Source: Rheinheimera sp. (lineage in GTDB: Bacteria > Pseudomonadota > Gammaproteobacteria > Enterobacterales > Alteromonadaceae). From it: a stretch of DNA of 64,000 nucleotides. Of this stretch, positions 1-8,855 are shown piece after piece. A program made the translations under genes and the position numbers. Positions within the stretch are counted from its first letter, which is position 1. Each line of letters begins with the position of its first letter. The notes beneath the pieces are model-generated. The model did no database searches. It worked only from the letters and a program-made list of their open reading frames with translations, and had not been told where the DNA came from. Where the stretch lies: the NCBI GenBank assembly GCA_003543135.1, contig DPJG01000027.1, forward strand, positions 1 to 64,000. The letters run 5' to 3'.

Positions 1-21
1 TCCCAGCTGAGCTAACAATCC
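1..21 (-). tRNA. tRNA 5' end, cut by window edge
   Basis: Read on the minus strand, these bases end in TAGCTCAGCTGGGA, the U8-A9 and D-arm start of a class I tRNA, preceded by a seven-base acceptor strand GGATTGT. The anticodon lies outside the window, so the amino acid cannot be named. A tRNA cluster divergent from gltX is also known in enterobacteria, where valine, alanine and lysine tRNAs flank gltX, which fits this position. Confidence 0.6.
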
Positions 22-224
22 GCTGCAACGTTCGGCCGTCATTATAGGGGGCAAGCAAATGCTGTCAATGATATTTTTTCATTTTGCAGCTGTCTGCTGT
101 AAAAGTAGTCATTTTTGCCATTTTGCGGATAATTGGCGTGGATCTGTGGCTGAAGAGCAGTGCAAGAGCCGCCCCGGATTGTTACAATAGCGCCATTATT
201 TGTTGCCTCATATCTGGATGTATT

Positions 225-1637
225 ATGTCGATTGTTACCCGTTTTGCGCCAAGCCCAACAGGTTATCTGCATGTTGGTGGTGCCCGTACTGCGTTATTCA
301 GCTGGTTATATGCCAGAAAAACCGGTGGTACTTTTATTCTGCGTATTGAAGACACTGACTTAGAGCGTTCAACTCAAGAGTCGGTGGATGCCATTTTAGA
401 TGGCATGAACTGGCTGGGGCTGGACTGGGATCAGGGCCCGTTTTATCAAACCAAACGCTTTGATTTGTATAAAGAAGTGGTGGCTCAGCTGCTGGCTGAA
501 GGCAAAGCTTATAAGTGTTTTTGCACAGTGGAAGAAGTAGACGCTATGCGTGAAGCACAAATGGCGGCTGGCGAAAAACCAAAATATAACGGCATGTGGC
601 GTGACCGCACCGACCATCCAACCGACAAACCTTATGTGATCCGGTTTAAAAACCCACAAGAGGGTGTGGTGGTCATTGACGACCTGATCAAAGGCCGCAT
701 TGAAGTTGCCAACGCTGAACTGGACGACTTAATTATCGCCCGCAGTGACGGCACCCCAACTTACAACCTGACAGTCGTTGTTGACGACTGGAAAATGGGC
801 GTGACCCACGTGATCCGTGGTGATGACCATGTGAACAACACACCACGTCAGATGAATATTCTGTCGGCGCTGGGCGCAGAATTGCCAAAATACGCTCACG
901 TACCGATGATTTTGGGTGACGACGGTAAACGTTTGTCAAAACGTCATGGTGCTGTTGGTGTGATGCAATACCGCGACAACGGTTATCTGCCACAGGCCTT
1001 ATTAAATTATCTGGTACGTTTAGGCTGGTCACATGGCGATCAGGAAATTTTCAGCCTGGACGAGCTGGTAGAAATTTTTGATTTATCTGCCTGTAACCGC
1101 GCGCCTTCAGCTTTTAACACTGAAAAACTGCAATGGTTAAACCAGCATTACATCCGTACTCTGCCTGCTGCTGAAGTGGCAAAACACTTAGCGTGGCACA
1201 TTCACGAGCAAAAACTGGATATCAGCAAAGGCCCAAGCCTGGAGCAGCTGATTGCTGTGCAGGGCGAGCGGGTAAAAACCTTAAAAGAGCTGGTGGAAGT
1301 GAGCCGCTATTTTTATGAAGACTTCAGTGACTTTGAAGAAAATGCCGCGAAAAAACACTTACGCCCGGTTGCAGCAGAACCACTGCAGGCTGTTGCACAA
1401 CATTTAGCGGCACTCAGTGACTGGAATGCGGAAACTGTGCACGCTGCTATTAACGCCGCAGCCGAAAGCCTGGGTCTGGGTATGGGTAAAGTGGGCATGC
1501 CACTTCGGGTTGCGGTGACAGGCGGTGGCAATTCACCTTCGCTGGATGTAACCCTGGCGCTGATTGGTAAGGAGCGCAGCCTGGCCCGTATTGAGCAGGC
1601 GCTTGCTTTTATTAAAGCGCGCGGCGACGCCGCTTAA
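225..1637 (+). CDS. gltX: glutamate--tRNA ligase (GltX)
   Basis: This cytoplasmic class I aminoacyl-tRNA synthetase charges tRNA-Glu with glutamate. The 470 residues match the usual length of about 470. The N-terminus reads [20 protein letters not shown], which carries the HIGH-type motif (HVGG). The KMSKS-type motif appears as KRLSKRHG near residue 240. The reading frame is open upstream to position 84, but the conserved N-terminus begins at the ATG at 225, which is the start chosen. Upstream is a divergent tRNA, and a strong terminator follows 15 bases after the stop. The family and the function are secure. Confidence 0.97.
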   Translation: MSIVTRFAPSPTGYLHVGGARTALFSWLYARKTGGTFILRIEDTDLERSTQESVDAILDGMNWLGLDWDQGPFYQTKRFDLYKEVVAQLLAEGKAYKCFCTVEEVDAMREAQMAAGEKPKYNGMWRDRTDHPTDKPYVIRFKNPQEGVVVIDDLIKGRIEVANAELDDLIIARSDGTPTYNLTVVVDDWKMGVTHVIRGDDHVNNTPRQMNILSALGAELPKYAHVPMILGDDGKRLSKRHGAVGVMQYRDNGYLPQALLNYLVRLGWSHGDQEIFSLDELVEIFDLSACNRAPSAFNTEKLQWLNQHYIRTLPAAEVAKHLAWHIHEQKLDISKGPSLEQLIAVQGERVKTLKELVEVSRYFYEDFSDFEENAAKKHLRPVAAEPLQAVAQHLAALSDWNAETVHAAINAAAESLGLGMGKVGMPLRVAVTGGGNSPSLDVTLALIGKERSLARIEQALAFIKARGDAA

Positions 1638-1652
1638 CTGCTCATTAGCGGC

Positions 1653-1683
1653 AAAAAAGCCAGTCGCTGACTGGCTTTTTTAT
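1653..1683 (+). terminator. gltX terminator
   Basis: GCCAGTC and GACTGGC pair around a GCT loop and are followed by six T, with a run of A on the 5' side. This is a canonical Rho-independent terminator just after gltX. Confidence 0.9.
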
Positions 1684-1719
1684 GTTTCAGAGATTGAGCA
1701 ACGCGAATTTTTTAATCTG

Positions 1720-1795
1720 AAAGAGCAGAGCTGATTTTTAAACTAAAACAGCAGAGCTGATTTTTTTAGTTAAAACAGCTGATTTAAAAAGCAAT
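1720..1795. repeat. short AT-rich tandem direct repeat
   Basis: AGCAGAGCTGATTTTT occurs at 1724-1739 and 1750-1765, a 26-base period. A degenerate third copy, ACAGCTGATTT, ends near 1795. The repeat lies in the 250-base gap between gltX and the DUF481 gene and may influence that gene's promoter. No function can be read from it. Confidence 0.6.
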
Positions 1796-1888
1796 ATTTG
1801 TATTGCTGGCCTGCAAATGTCAGCAAGCTGTGGTTCAGATGTGGTGGTTAAACTGCGCATCTTTGTTTGGATGTAAAAGGAAATGGGT

Positions 1889-2779
1889 ATGTCGTTGCGC
1901 ATGTGGGGAGCAACTTTGTGGTTGGGTGTGAGTGCCGTTTTTACGCTGCCGGCACAGGCTGCAACAGCAGTTTTATTAAATAATGTGGTAGCTTTGCCTT
2001 ATGGTCAGAGCCAGTTGCCGCCAGAGCGGTTAAAGCCGGGGCAAACCTATCAGCAGTTAAAGCAAGTTGATAACTTCGATAATACCGGGGGAGATGATTT
2101 TAAACCCTGGGCCGGCGATGTTGAGCTGGGTTTGGTGCTCAGCAGTGGCAATACCGAATCAACCGCTATTCGTGCCAATGCTGAACTACTGCATGAAATG
2201 AAAGATTTCCGGAATAAATACCTGATCCAGACGTTATTACAGCGCAACAGCCAGTTTGATGATGAAACCAATACCAAAACCCGTTACACCACGGGTCAGC
2301 GGATCAACCTTGTCGGCCAGAGTAACTATAAGTTCTACCGCAGTGAACACAGTATCTTTGGCCGTGCTGCTTATTTAAATGACCGTTTTGGTGCTTTCCA
2401 CGAGCAAGCCTCTGTAGCCGCAGGCTATGCCAAAAGGTTGTATGAAGAAGGAGACAGTTACTGGGACTTTGAAACAGGCCCTGGTTTTGCCCATCAGGAA
2501 ACCTCGGATGGCCAGCGCAGTACAGGTATTATCTGGTTTGTCGCAACGAACCTCGATTACGCCTTTAGCGAAACCAACAGTTTCCGTCAGGCATTGGAAT
2601 GGTCGGTATCCCTGGATGGTAAAAACTCCAGCTGGCAAAGCCGCAGTGTTTTAACCTCACAAGTCAGTGGCCAGTTGTCGATGCGGTTAAGTTTTGTGAT
2701 GAAATACGACTCGAGCCCCGGTGAATTCCGCCAGAAAACCGATACTGAAACCTCTGCCACACTGGTGTATTCGTTCTGA
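1889..2779 (+). CDS. DUF481 (YdiY-like) outer-membrane beta-barrel protein
   Basis: This is predicted to be an exported outer-membrane protein of the DUF481 family, whose E. coli member YdiY is described as acid- or salt-inducible. A signal peptide ends near AQA-ATAV. The body has the family signature GDVELGLVLSSGNTES, followed by alternating amphipathic strands, and ends in VYSF, a typical barrel C-terminus with a terminal Phe. ATG codons exist at 1883 and 1889. The purine-rich AAAAGGA at 1874-1880 is better spaced for 1889, so that start is used (296 residues). It is monocistronic, bounded downstream by a bidirectional terminator. The substrate or role is unknown. Confidence 0.85.
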   Translation: MSLRMWGATLWLGVSAVFTLPAQAATAVLLNNVVALPYGQSQLPPERLKPGQTYQQLKQVDNFDNTGGDDFKPWAGDVELGLVLSSGNTESTAIRANAELLHEMKDFRNKYLIQTLLQRNSQFDDETNTKTRYTTGQRINLVGQSNYKFYRSEHSIFGRAAYLNDRFGAFHEQASVAAGYAKRLYEEGDSYWDFETGPGFAHQETSDGQRSTGIIWFVATNLDYAFSETNSFRQALEWSVSLDGKNSSWQSRSVLTSQVSGQLSMRLSFVMKYDSSPGEFRQKTDTETSATLVYSF

Positions 2780-2801
2780 CCCTCTTGTGTTTTTGCAGTA
2801 T

Positions 2802-2832
2802 AAAAAAAGGAGCTGAAATCAGCTCCTTTTTA
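2802..2832. terminator. bidirectional terminator between DUF481 gene and serA
   Basis: GGAGCTGA and TCAGCTCC pair around AA, with an A-run on the left and a T-run on the right. It can serve both converging genes. Confidence 0.9.
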
Positions 2833-2887
2833 CTTTGTTAGAATTTACGCTGACACTCAGGCTGACGCCGTCAATGCCAGGTGCAAA

Positions 2888-4114
2888 TTAATGCAATACC
2901 CGTGCTTTTAAAGTGCCTGGGATGGCTTTGAGTTCATTCAGCGCCAGCTCGTGATCCAGGCTGTCGATGTCGATCACCACATAACCAATTTCAGCGTTGG
3001 TTTGCAGATACTGACCCGAAATGTTGATGCCATGTTTGGCAAAAGCTTCGTTGATTTTGGTCAGCATACCAGGCTGGTTTTTGTGGATATGTAATAAACG
3101 TGACCGGCCTTTGTGCTCTGGCAACGACACTTCAGGGAAATTGACCGCAGAGAGGGTAGAGCCATTGTCCGAGTACTTCACCAGTTTACCGGCCACTTCA
3201 TAACCGATGTTTTCCTGTGCTTCCTGAGTCGAACCACCGATATGCGGTGTTAAAATCACATTGTCAAAAGCACGCAGTGGCGATTCAAACTCTTCGTCAT
3301 TGCCGGTAGGTTCCACCGGGAAGACATCAATAGCAGCACCCGCCAGTTTTTTCTCAGCCAAAGCGCGGGCTAAAGCGTCAATATCCACCACAGTGCCGCG
3401 GGAAGCGTTGATCAGAATTGAGCCTGCTTTCATCAGATCCAGCTCAGCTTCACCAATCATATTCTGGGTTTGTGGAGTTTCAGGCACGTGTAACGTAACA
3501 ACGTCTGAGGTTTTTAGTAATGTAGATAAATCAACCTGAGTGGCGTTACCCAGTACTAATTTGTCTTCAATATCATAGAATTGCACCCGCATGCCGATGT
3601 TCTCAGCCATAATCGACAGCTGAGTTCCAATGTGGCCATACCCAATAATACCCAGGGTTTTGCCACGGGCTTCATAAGACTGGGTGGCGGTTTTTTGCCA
3701 TTCACCACGGTGGGCAGCAGCGTTACGTTGCGGAATACCGCGTAACAACATAATAATTTGCCCCAGCACCAGCTCAGCGACAGAGCGGGTATTGGAAAAA
3801 GGGGCGTTAAAAACCGGAATGGCACGTTTTAAAGCCGCGTCTAAATCCACCTGATTGGTGCCGATACAAAAACAACCAATGGCCACCAGTTTACCGGCTT
3901 CTTCCAGCACTTTTTCAGTCAGCTGGGTACGTGAGCGGATGCCAATAAAATGCACATCTTTGATTTTTTCAATCAGCTCTGCCTCAGACAAAGAGGTCTT
4001 CAGATATTCGATATTGCTGTAACCCTGGTTTTTAAAAGTTTGCACTGCACTCTGGTGCAGGCCCTCTAATAACAGGATTTTTATTTTGTCTTTGGGCAGT
4101 GAGTATTTTTCCAT
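2888..4114 (-). CDS. serA: D-3-phosphoglycerate dehydrogenase (SerA)
   Basis: This cytoplasmic enzyme oxidises 3-phosphoglycerate to 3-phosphohydroxypyruvate with NAD+, the first step of serine synthesis. The 408 residues compare with 410 in E. coli. The Rossmann motif GYGHIGTQ lies near residue 158. Catalytic context is seen in NASRGTVVDI and in the His-containing LTPHIGGST. A C-terminal ACT domain from about 335 (RLLHIHKNQPGM) is the serine-feedback site in this family. The start is preceded by AGGAAAA. As in E. coli, rpiA lies next to it in the same orientation, but the rpiA terminator between them suggests separate transcription. Confidence 0.97.
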   Translation of the reverse strand: MEKYSLPKDKIKILLLEGLHQSAVQTFKNQGYSNIEYLKTSLSEAELIEKIKDVHFIGIRSRTQLTEKVLEEAGKLVAIGCFCIGTNQVDLDAALKRAIPVFNAPFSNTRSVAELVLGQIIMLLRGIPQRNAAAHRGEWQKTATQSYEARGKTLGIIGYGHIGTQLSIMAENIGMRVQFYDIEDKLVLGNATQVDLSTLLKTSDVVTLHVPETPQTQNMIGEAELDLMKAGSILINASRGTVVDIDALARALAEKKLAGAAIDVFPVEPTGNDEEFESPLRAFDNVILTPHIGGSTQEAQENIGYEVAGKLVKYSDNGSTLSAVNFPEVSLPEHKGRSRLLHIHKNQPGMLTKINEAFAKHGINISGQYLQTNAEIGYVVIDIDSLDHELALNELKAIPGTLKARVLH

Positions 4115-4224
4115 TTTTCCTATCTCTTCAATGTTGCAAAATTTGGTGCAGCACAGGCGCTTTAAATAATTATAAAAAATCAGCGTCCTGCTTGTTGTTA
4201 TCGGGTGGACCCTGTTGTTGCTGC

Positions 4225-4248
4225 AAAAAGCCGGTATTGGCTACCGGC
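4225..4248 (-). terminator. rpiA terminator
   Basis: On the minus strand GCCGGTA and TACCGGC form a stem that is followed by five T. It lies 30 bases after the rpiA stop and upstream of serA. Confidence 0.85.
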
Positions 4249-4277
4249 AAGGTATTTCCGGGTGATTAAAATGCGTT

Positions 4278-4934
4278 TCAGGAGAACACCTGAGTGCCTT
4301 CGGCAGTACCGACCAGCACCAGATCGGCGCGGCGCATCGCAAAAATACCATTACAAACCACACCGGTGATTTGGTTGATTTGTTGCTCCAGCGCAATAGG
4401 ATCAACAATCTTTAAATCAAACACATCCAGAATAATATTGCCGTTGTCGGTGACGACTTTGTCACGCCACACCGGACGGCCGCCGAGCTTGGCAAGCTCA
4501 CGCGCCACATAGTTACGCGCCATTGGAATGACTTCGACCGGCAGTGGGAATTTACCCAGCACATCCACCTGTTTGCTGGCATCCACAATACAAATAAATT
4601 TATCCGCCACTGCGGCCACAATTTTTTCGCGGGTTAAAGCGGCACCGCCACCTTTAATCATGTGGTGCTGCGGGTTAATTTCGTCCGCACCGTCCACATA
4701 AACGCTAAAACTGTCGACATCGTTTAAATCCAGCACTTCAATGCCAAGGGCACGCATTTTTTCGGTGGATTGTACTGAGCTCGACACCGCACCTTGAATG
4801 TCATTTTTGATGGTGGCTAAAGCGTCGATAAAATGATTGACGGTAGAACCAGTTCCAACACCCACCACCGTGTGGCGTGGCACGTATTCCAGCGCAGCCC
4901 AGGCTGCATTTTTTTTCATTTCATCCTGCGTCAT
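4278..4934 (-). CDS. rpiA: ribose-5-phosphate isomerase A
   Basis: RpiA interconverts ribose-5-phosphate and ribulose-5-phosphate in the non-oxidative pentose phosphate pathway in the cytoplasm. The 218 residues match the family (219 in E. coli). Visible family motifs are [16 protein letters not shown] near residue 25 (phosphate loop), the active-site DGADEI near 82, and [14 protein letters not shown] near 94. The gene is followed by its own terminator and precedes serA in the same direction. The identification is secure. Confidence 0.97.
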   Translation of the reverse strand: MTQDEMKKNAAWAALEYVPRHTVVGVGTGSTVNHFIDALATIKNDIQGAVSSSVQSTEKMRALGIEVLDLNDVDSFSVYVDGADEINPQHHMIKGGGAALTREKIVAAVADKFICIVDASKQVDVLGKFPLPVEVIPMARNYVARELAKLGGRPVWRDKVVTDNGNIILDVFDLKIVDPIALEQQINQITGVVCNGIFAMRRADLVLVGTAEGTQVFS

Positions 4935-5100
4935 TGGTACACCTGAAAGATTTAGCCATAAAGACGGATATTATATCGAAAGGGGGCTTTGACAAAAGCG
5001 CAATTTGGCTTGCTGCTGAGAAAAAAAACTCTGTCCCTTGAATGATGCTGGTACAACCAGTGATGTGCAGCTATTTTGCGCTGCTTTTGCATTTTTGCGC

Positions 5101-5130
5101 AAAAAAAACGCTTCCGAAGAAGCGTTTTTA
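5101..5130. terminator. bidirectional hairpin terminator
   Basis: AACGCTTC and GAAGCGTT pair around CGAA, flanked by A and T runs. It terminates the antiporter gene on the minus strand. Confidence 0.88.
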
Positions 5131-5144
5131 AAGCAGATGATCAA

Positions 5145-6218
5145 TCAGGCAGTCTGACGTTTTTTCCTGAAGTCCCAGGCCAGGCTCACCAGCACATAAG
5201 CGATCACCAGCGGCACCAGACCATATAAAATACCGTCCTGCAGCTGTGCAAGGTAAGGTTTTTGTAGCGCAACAGCCACCAGATACCAGGTGTAAGCCAC
5301 ATAAAGCACCAGGAACATCGCACCTTCAATACGGTGTAACACGGCGCCAACAAAAAACAGCGGCACACAAAGAGCGGCAACAGCCACCATGACCGGTATA
5401 TCAATACTGGCCAGTTGTTCGCCGGCCAGCAATGGCATAGGTGAGGCCAAACCGGACAAGCCAAGTACACAGAGAATATTAAAAATATTGCTGCCAACCA
5501 CATTGCCAACGGCAATATCACGTTCGCCTTTAATGGCTGCAACAATAGAAGTCACCATTTCCGGCATGGAGGTGCCAACAGCCACTATCGTCAGGCCAAT
5601 CACTGCTTCGCTGACGCCCCAGGCGCTGGCCAGTTGCACAGCACTGTCCACCAGTAAACCTGAGCCGTACACCAGCAAGGCTAAGCCTGCCACCACAAAA
5701 AGTGCGCTCTGCCAGGCCGGGTGTGGCTGATGCAGCATTTCTTCAACTTCTTCATCAATACATTCCACCCCTTGTTTTTTGCCTTGCCAGAACAAAAACC
5801 AGGTGTAAGCGAGTAAACCAACGGCCAGCATTGCAGCTTCAATTTTGCCCAGTGAGCCATCCTGCACCAGCCACATCACCAGCGCAGACAAGGCCACCAT
5901 AATGGGCACATCCTGACGGATCAGCTGGCGGGAAATCGCCAGCGGCAGAATAACGGCCGATGCGCCGAGGATCAGCAGAATATTCGCAATATTACTGCCA
6001 ACCACGTTCGCAATCGCAAGCTCGGCTTCACCGGAAAAAGCGGCCTTTACACTAACTGCCAGCTCGGGTGCGCTGGTGCCAAAAGCCACCACTGTTAATC
6101 CGATTACCAGGGTTGGGATACCAAAACTGGCGGCGAGACGGGCAGCACCTTTGACCAGCAAATCGGCACCAACGATCAACAGCACCAGACCTGCGGCTAA
6201 TAACAACCAAGTCATCAT
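5145..6218 (-). CDS. calcium/sodium antiporter, CaCA family (YrbG-like)
   Basis: This inner-membrane cation exchanger is of the YrbG type, expected to exchange Ca2+ for Na+ or H+. The 357 residues carry the two inverted alpha-repeats that define the superfamily: GTSAPELAVSVKAA near residue 50 and GTSMPEMVTSIVAA near residue 215. Each is followed by a GN-VGSN-NI helix motif. About ten membrane segments are visible, with a hydrophilic loop around 155-165 (EEVEEMLHQP). Two adjacent ATGs (6218, 6215) make the exact start uncertain by one codon. Ion selectivity cannot be read from the sequence. Confidence 0.93.
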   Translation of the reverse strand: MMTWLLLAAGLVLLIVGADLLVKGAARLAASFGIPTLVIGLTVVAFGTSAPELAVSVKAAFSGEAELAIANVVGSNIANILLILGASAVILPLAISRQLIRQDVPIMVALSALVMWLVQDGSLGKIEAAMLAVGLLAYTWFLFWQGKKQGVECIDEEVEEMLHQPHPAWQSALFVVAGLALLVYGSGLLVDSAVQLASAWGVSEAVIGLTIVAVGTSMPEMVTSIVAAIKGERDIAVGNVVGSNIFNILCVLGLSGLASPMPLLAGEQLASIDIPVMVAVAALCVPLFFVGAVLHRIEGAMFLVLYVAYTWYLVAVALQKPYLAQLQDGILYGLVPLVIAYVLVSLAWDFRKKRQTA

Positions 6219-6256
6219 TGTTATGTACTCACTCTGTTAAATAAATTGCGCACAGC

Positions 6257-6404
6257 CTACTGATTTGATGCCAAAAAAACAACGGTTAGCTGCGTTTGTA
6301 CGGCTTCTGTTTTCAGCAGTTCCGGGCCTACCTTACTGGCACCAATGTTGGTTATATTCAGACCAGTTTGTTGTGATACCTCTGCAACCCAAAACAAAAA
6401 CCAG
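6257..6404 (-). other. possible remnant of a protein C-terminus
   Basis: The 200-base gap between the ABC exporter and the antiporter contains an open minus-strand frame. It ends in a protein-like tail (VSQQTGLNITNIGASKVG, then LTVVFLASNQ and a stop). There is no ATG or ribosome binding site of its own, and further upstream the frame only shadows the ABC gene. It may be the decayed 3' end of a deleted gene or chance. Confidence 0.25.
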
Positions 6405-6419
6405 AACTTTGGCAGCTGT

Positions 6420-8246
6420 TTAGCCTTCTGCTGTTGTACGCTGTTGCAGATGTTGTTTTTGCTGCAAAGCCCAAAGCCTGGCGTAATAACCGCCGAGCGC
6501 CAGCAGTTGTTGATGTTGGCCTTGTTCCACCACTTTGCCTTGATCCAGCACCACAATATTGTCTGCATCTATCACTGTTGATAAACGGTGGGCGATCACC
6601 AGCGAGGTATGGCCACTCGCCACTTCACGCATCGCCTGCAAAATGGCGGCTTCACTTTGGGAGTCAAGCGCCGAGGTGGCTTCATCAAACACCAGAATTG
6701 GCGAGCGTTTAAGCAGCACCCTGGCAATGGCAATGCGTTGTTTTTCACCACCCGATACTTTTAAACCCCTTTCACCCACTATTGTGGCGTCTCCTTGTGG
6801 CAGGCTGTTAATAAAGCTGCGTAAATGTGCCATATCAATGGCTTGTTCTATGTCTGCTGCTGTGGCGTTTGGGTTGCCATAAGCAATATTGTCGCGAATG
6901 CTGCTGTTAAACAGCACTGTGTCCTGCGGCACTATCGCAATGGCGCGGCGCAGGCTGTCCAGCGTCAATTCTTTGATATCCTGACCATCAAGCAAAATGT
7001 GCCCCTGCTGGATGTCGTAAAAACGATATAACAAACGCGCCAATGTGCTTTTGCCGGCGCCTGAGCTGCCGACCACTGCAACTTTCTGGCCCGGCAAAAT
7101 AGTCAGGGTAAAATCCTGCAAAATAGGTCTTTCAGTCTGATAGCTAAAATGCACGTTTTGAAACTCAATTTTACCTTGTTGCAGTTGCAGCGTTTTGGCA
7201 TCTGAAGTTTCAACAATTTGCGACTGACGATTCAAAAGCCCCAGCATATTTTCAAGGTCGGTCAGCGCTCTGCGGATTTCCCGGTAAACAAAACCCAAAA
7301 AGTTCAGCGGAATAAACAGCTGCAACATATAGGCATTCACCATGGCCATATCACCGAGCGTTAACTCTTTGGTCACGGCGCCCTGTGCTGCCATCAGCAT
7401 CATCAGCGTAATGGCCGCAGCAATAATCAGTGCCTGCCCTGAGTTTAATAACAGCAGCGACATACGGTTTTTGAGTTTGGCTGTTTCCCATTTTTGTAAA
7501 AACTCGTCGTAAATCCGCGCTTCATAAGCTTCGTTATTAAAATATTTAACGGTTTCATAGTTCAGCAGACTATCCACAGCACGGCCGTTGGTGGCTGAAT
7601 CGGCCTGATTGGCGTCGCGGATAAACTGATTACGCCATTCGGTCACCTTCACGGTAAACCAGATATAACAAGCCACAGCAATAGCGGTGATCAGCGCATA
7701 CCAGAACGAAAACAAACCCCAGAAAATAATAGCCACCAGCACAATTTCCAGCAGCGTCGGCACTATGTTAAACATTAAAAACCGCATTAAAAAACTCAGG
7801 CCATTGGTGCCCCGTTCAATATCGCGGCTGATTCCTCCGGTATTACGCTCCAGATGAAAACTCAGCTCCTGCTGATGCAGATGGTTAAAAACTTTCAGGC
7901 CAATTTGCCGCATCGCGTGTTCAGTGACCCGGCTAAAGAGTGCATCGCGCACCTCACCAAAAAACACCGAACCAAAACGCATCAGACCATAAGCCAGCAA
8001 TAACAACAGCGGCAGCACCACCACAGGTTGCAGGCTGCTGTCGAGACTGTCGACTATCAGTTTGAGTAAATAAGGCAATAACAGGGTGGCGGCTTTGGCT
8101 GCGACCAAAGCCAGCAAAGCCAAGATAACCCGGCCTTTAAAGGTCAACAGATAAGGCAACATATACCGGATGGTTTGTTGCAGGTTAAATGCCTGTGCCG
8201 AACGGCTGGCGTCGTCTCTTTTGGCTGCAGTGCCCATACCACGCAT
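6420..8246 (-). CDS. Atm1/HMT1-type ABC exporter, fused permease and ATPase
   Basis: This inner-membrane half-transporter of 608 residues works as a homodimer. Relatives export glutathione- or sulfur-containing compounds and give metal tolerance. Six membrane helices (about 35-330) precede the nucleotide-binding domain: Walker A GSSGAGKST near 400, signature VSGGEKQR near 502, Walker B ILVFDEATSALD near 520, and switch His in IAHRLST. The ATG at 8246, with AGAGGA six bases upstream, is preferred to the GTG one codon earlier. It lies downstream of ppnP in the same direction, but a hairpin separates them. The substrate is inferred only from family. Confidence 0.9.
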   Translation of the reverse strand: MRGMGTAAKRDDASRSAQAFNLQQTIRYMLPYLLTFKGRVILALLALVAAKAATLLLPYLLKLIVDSLDSSLQPVVVLPLLLLLAYGLMRFGSVFFGEVRDALFSRVTEHAMRQIGLKVFNHLHQQELSFHLERNTGGISRDIERGTNGLSFLMRFLMFNIVPTLLEIVLVAIIFWGLFSFWYALITAIAVACYIWFTVKVTEWRNQFIRDANQADSATNGRAVDSLLNYETVKYFNNEAYEARIYDEFLQKWETAKLKNRMSLLLLNSGQALIIAAAITLMMLMAAQGAVTKELTLGDMAMVNAYMLQLFIPLNFLGFVYREIRRALTDLENMLGLLNRQSQIVETSDAKTLQLQQGKIEFQNVHFSYQTERPILQDFTLTILPGQKVAVVGSSGAGKSTLARLLYRFYDIQQGHILLDGQDIKELTLDSLRRAIAIVPQDTVLFNSSIRDNIAYGNPNATAADIEQAIDMAHLRSFINSLPQGDATIVGERGLKVSGGEKQRIAIARVLLKRSPILVFDEATSALDSQSEAAILQAMREVASGHTSLVIAHRLSTVIDADNIVVLDQGKVVEQGQHQQLLALGGYYARLWALQQKQHLQQRTTAEG

Positions 8247-8280
8247 CACATATCCTCTGGCAGGGCTGTATCAGATACGT

Positions 8281-8314
8281 TAAAACAAGGCCGCTTCCTG
8301 AGGTTGGAGCGGCC
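8281..8314 (-). terminator. ppnP terminator
   Basis: On the minus strand GGCCGCT and AGCGGCC form a seven-base-pair stem followed by TTGTTTT. The T-tract is imperfect, so strength is uncertain. Confidence 0.6.
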
Positions 8315-8320
8315 AGTGAT

Positions 8321-8602
8321 TTAAGCGTAGGTGCACAGATAAGCCGTGTCCTGTGTTACTTTTAACTGAAATTTTTGCTCTGCCGCCACTTCAAAGGATT
8401 GGCCGGCACAAAATTGTTGCCAGTCTGACTGGCCCGGTAATTTTACCTTGAGTGCACCGCTGATGATGGTCAAAGTTTCGTGCTGGCTGGTGCCAAATTC
8501 ATAATCACCAGCTGCCATGACGCCGACTGTGGCAGGAAGCTGTTCACCGGCAAAGGCAATAGAAGTTACTTTACCATCAAAATACTGATTTACTTTAAAC
8601 AT
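8321..8602 (-). CDS. ppnP: pyrimidine/purine nucleoside phosphorylase PpnP
   Basis: PpnP (formerly YaiE, DUF1255) is a small cupin-fold enzyme that phosphorolyses several nucleosides to base and ribose-1-phosphate. The 93 residues match the family length. It opens with [15 protein letters not shown]. The cupin core shows [20 protein letters not shown] and a C-terminal DTAYLCTYA. It sits alone between the Atm1-type exporter and the divergent cyclase gene. Confidence 0.93.
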   Translation of the reverse strand: MFKVNQYFDGKVTSIAFAGEQLPATVGVMAAGDYEFGTSQHETLTIISGALKVKLPGQSDWQQFCAGQSFEVAAEQKFQLKVTQDTAYLCTYA

Positions 8603-8855
8603 TGATCACTCCAGGCTGGGTTAGGTAAAACAAAACCAGTCCAGTAGAACGGATTTTGGCAGTTTTGCCCAGCAAATTTTAGCTATTTAGATGGCTATTT
8701 TGTGCGGCGTTCAGGCTCACTGCGGCTAAGATACAGATAACAAAGTAAAATCAGCGCCAATCAACTATGATTGGCCTGTATATTTCCGGTGCCGGATACA
8801 ACAATAACAGCAGGGCGACAGGCCGTCGCAGCAGAGGTAAGGGTTTATCATCAGT

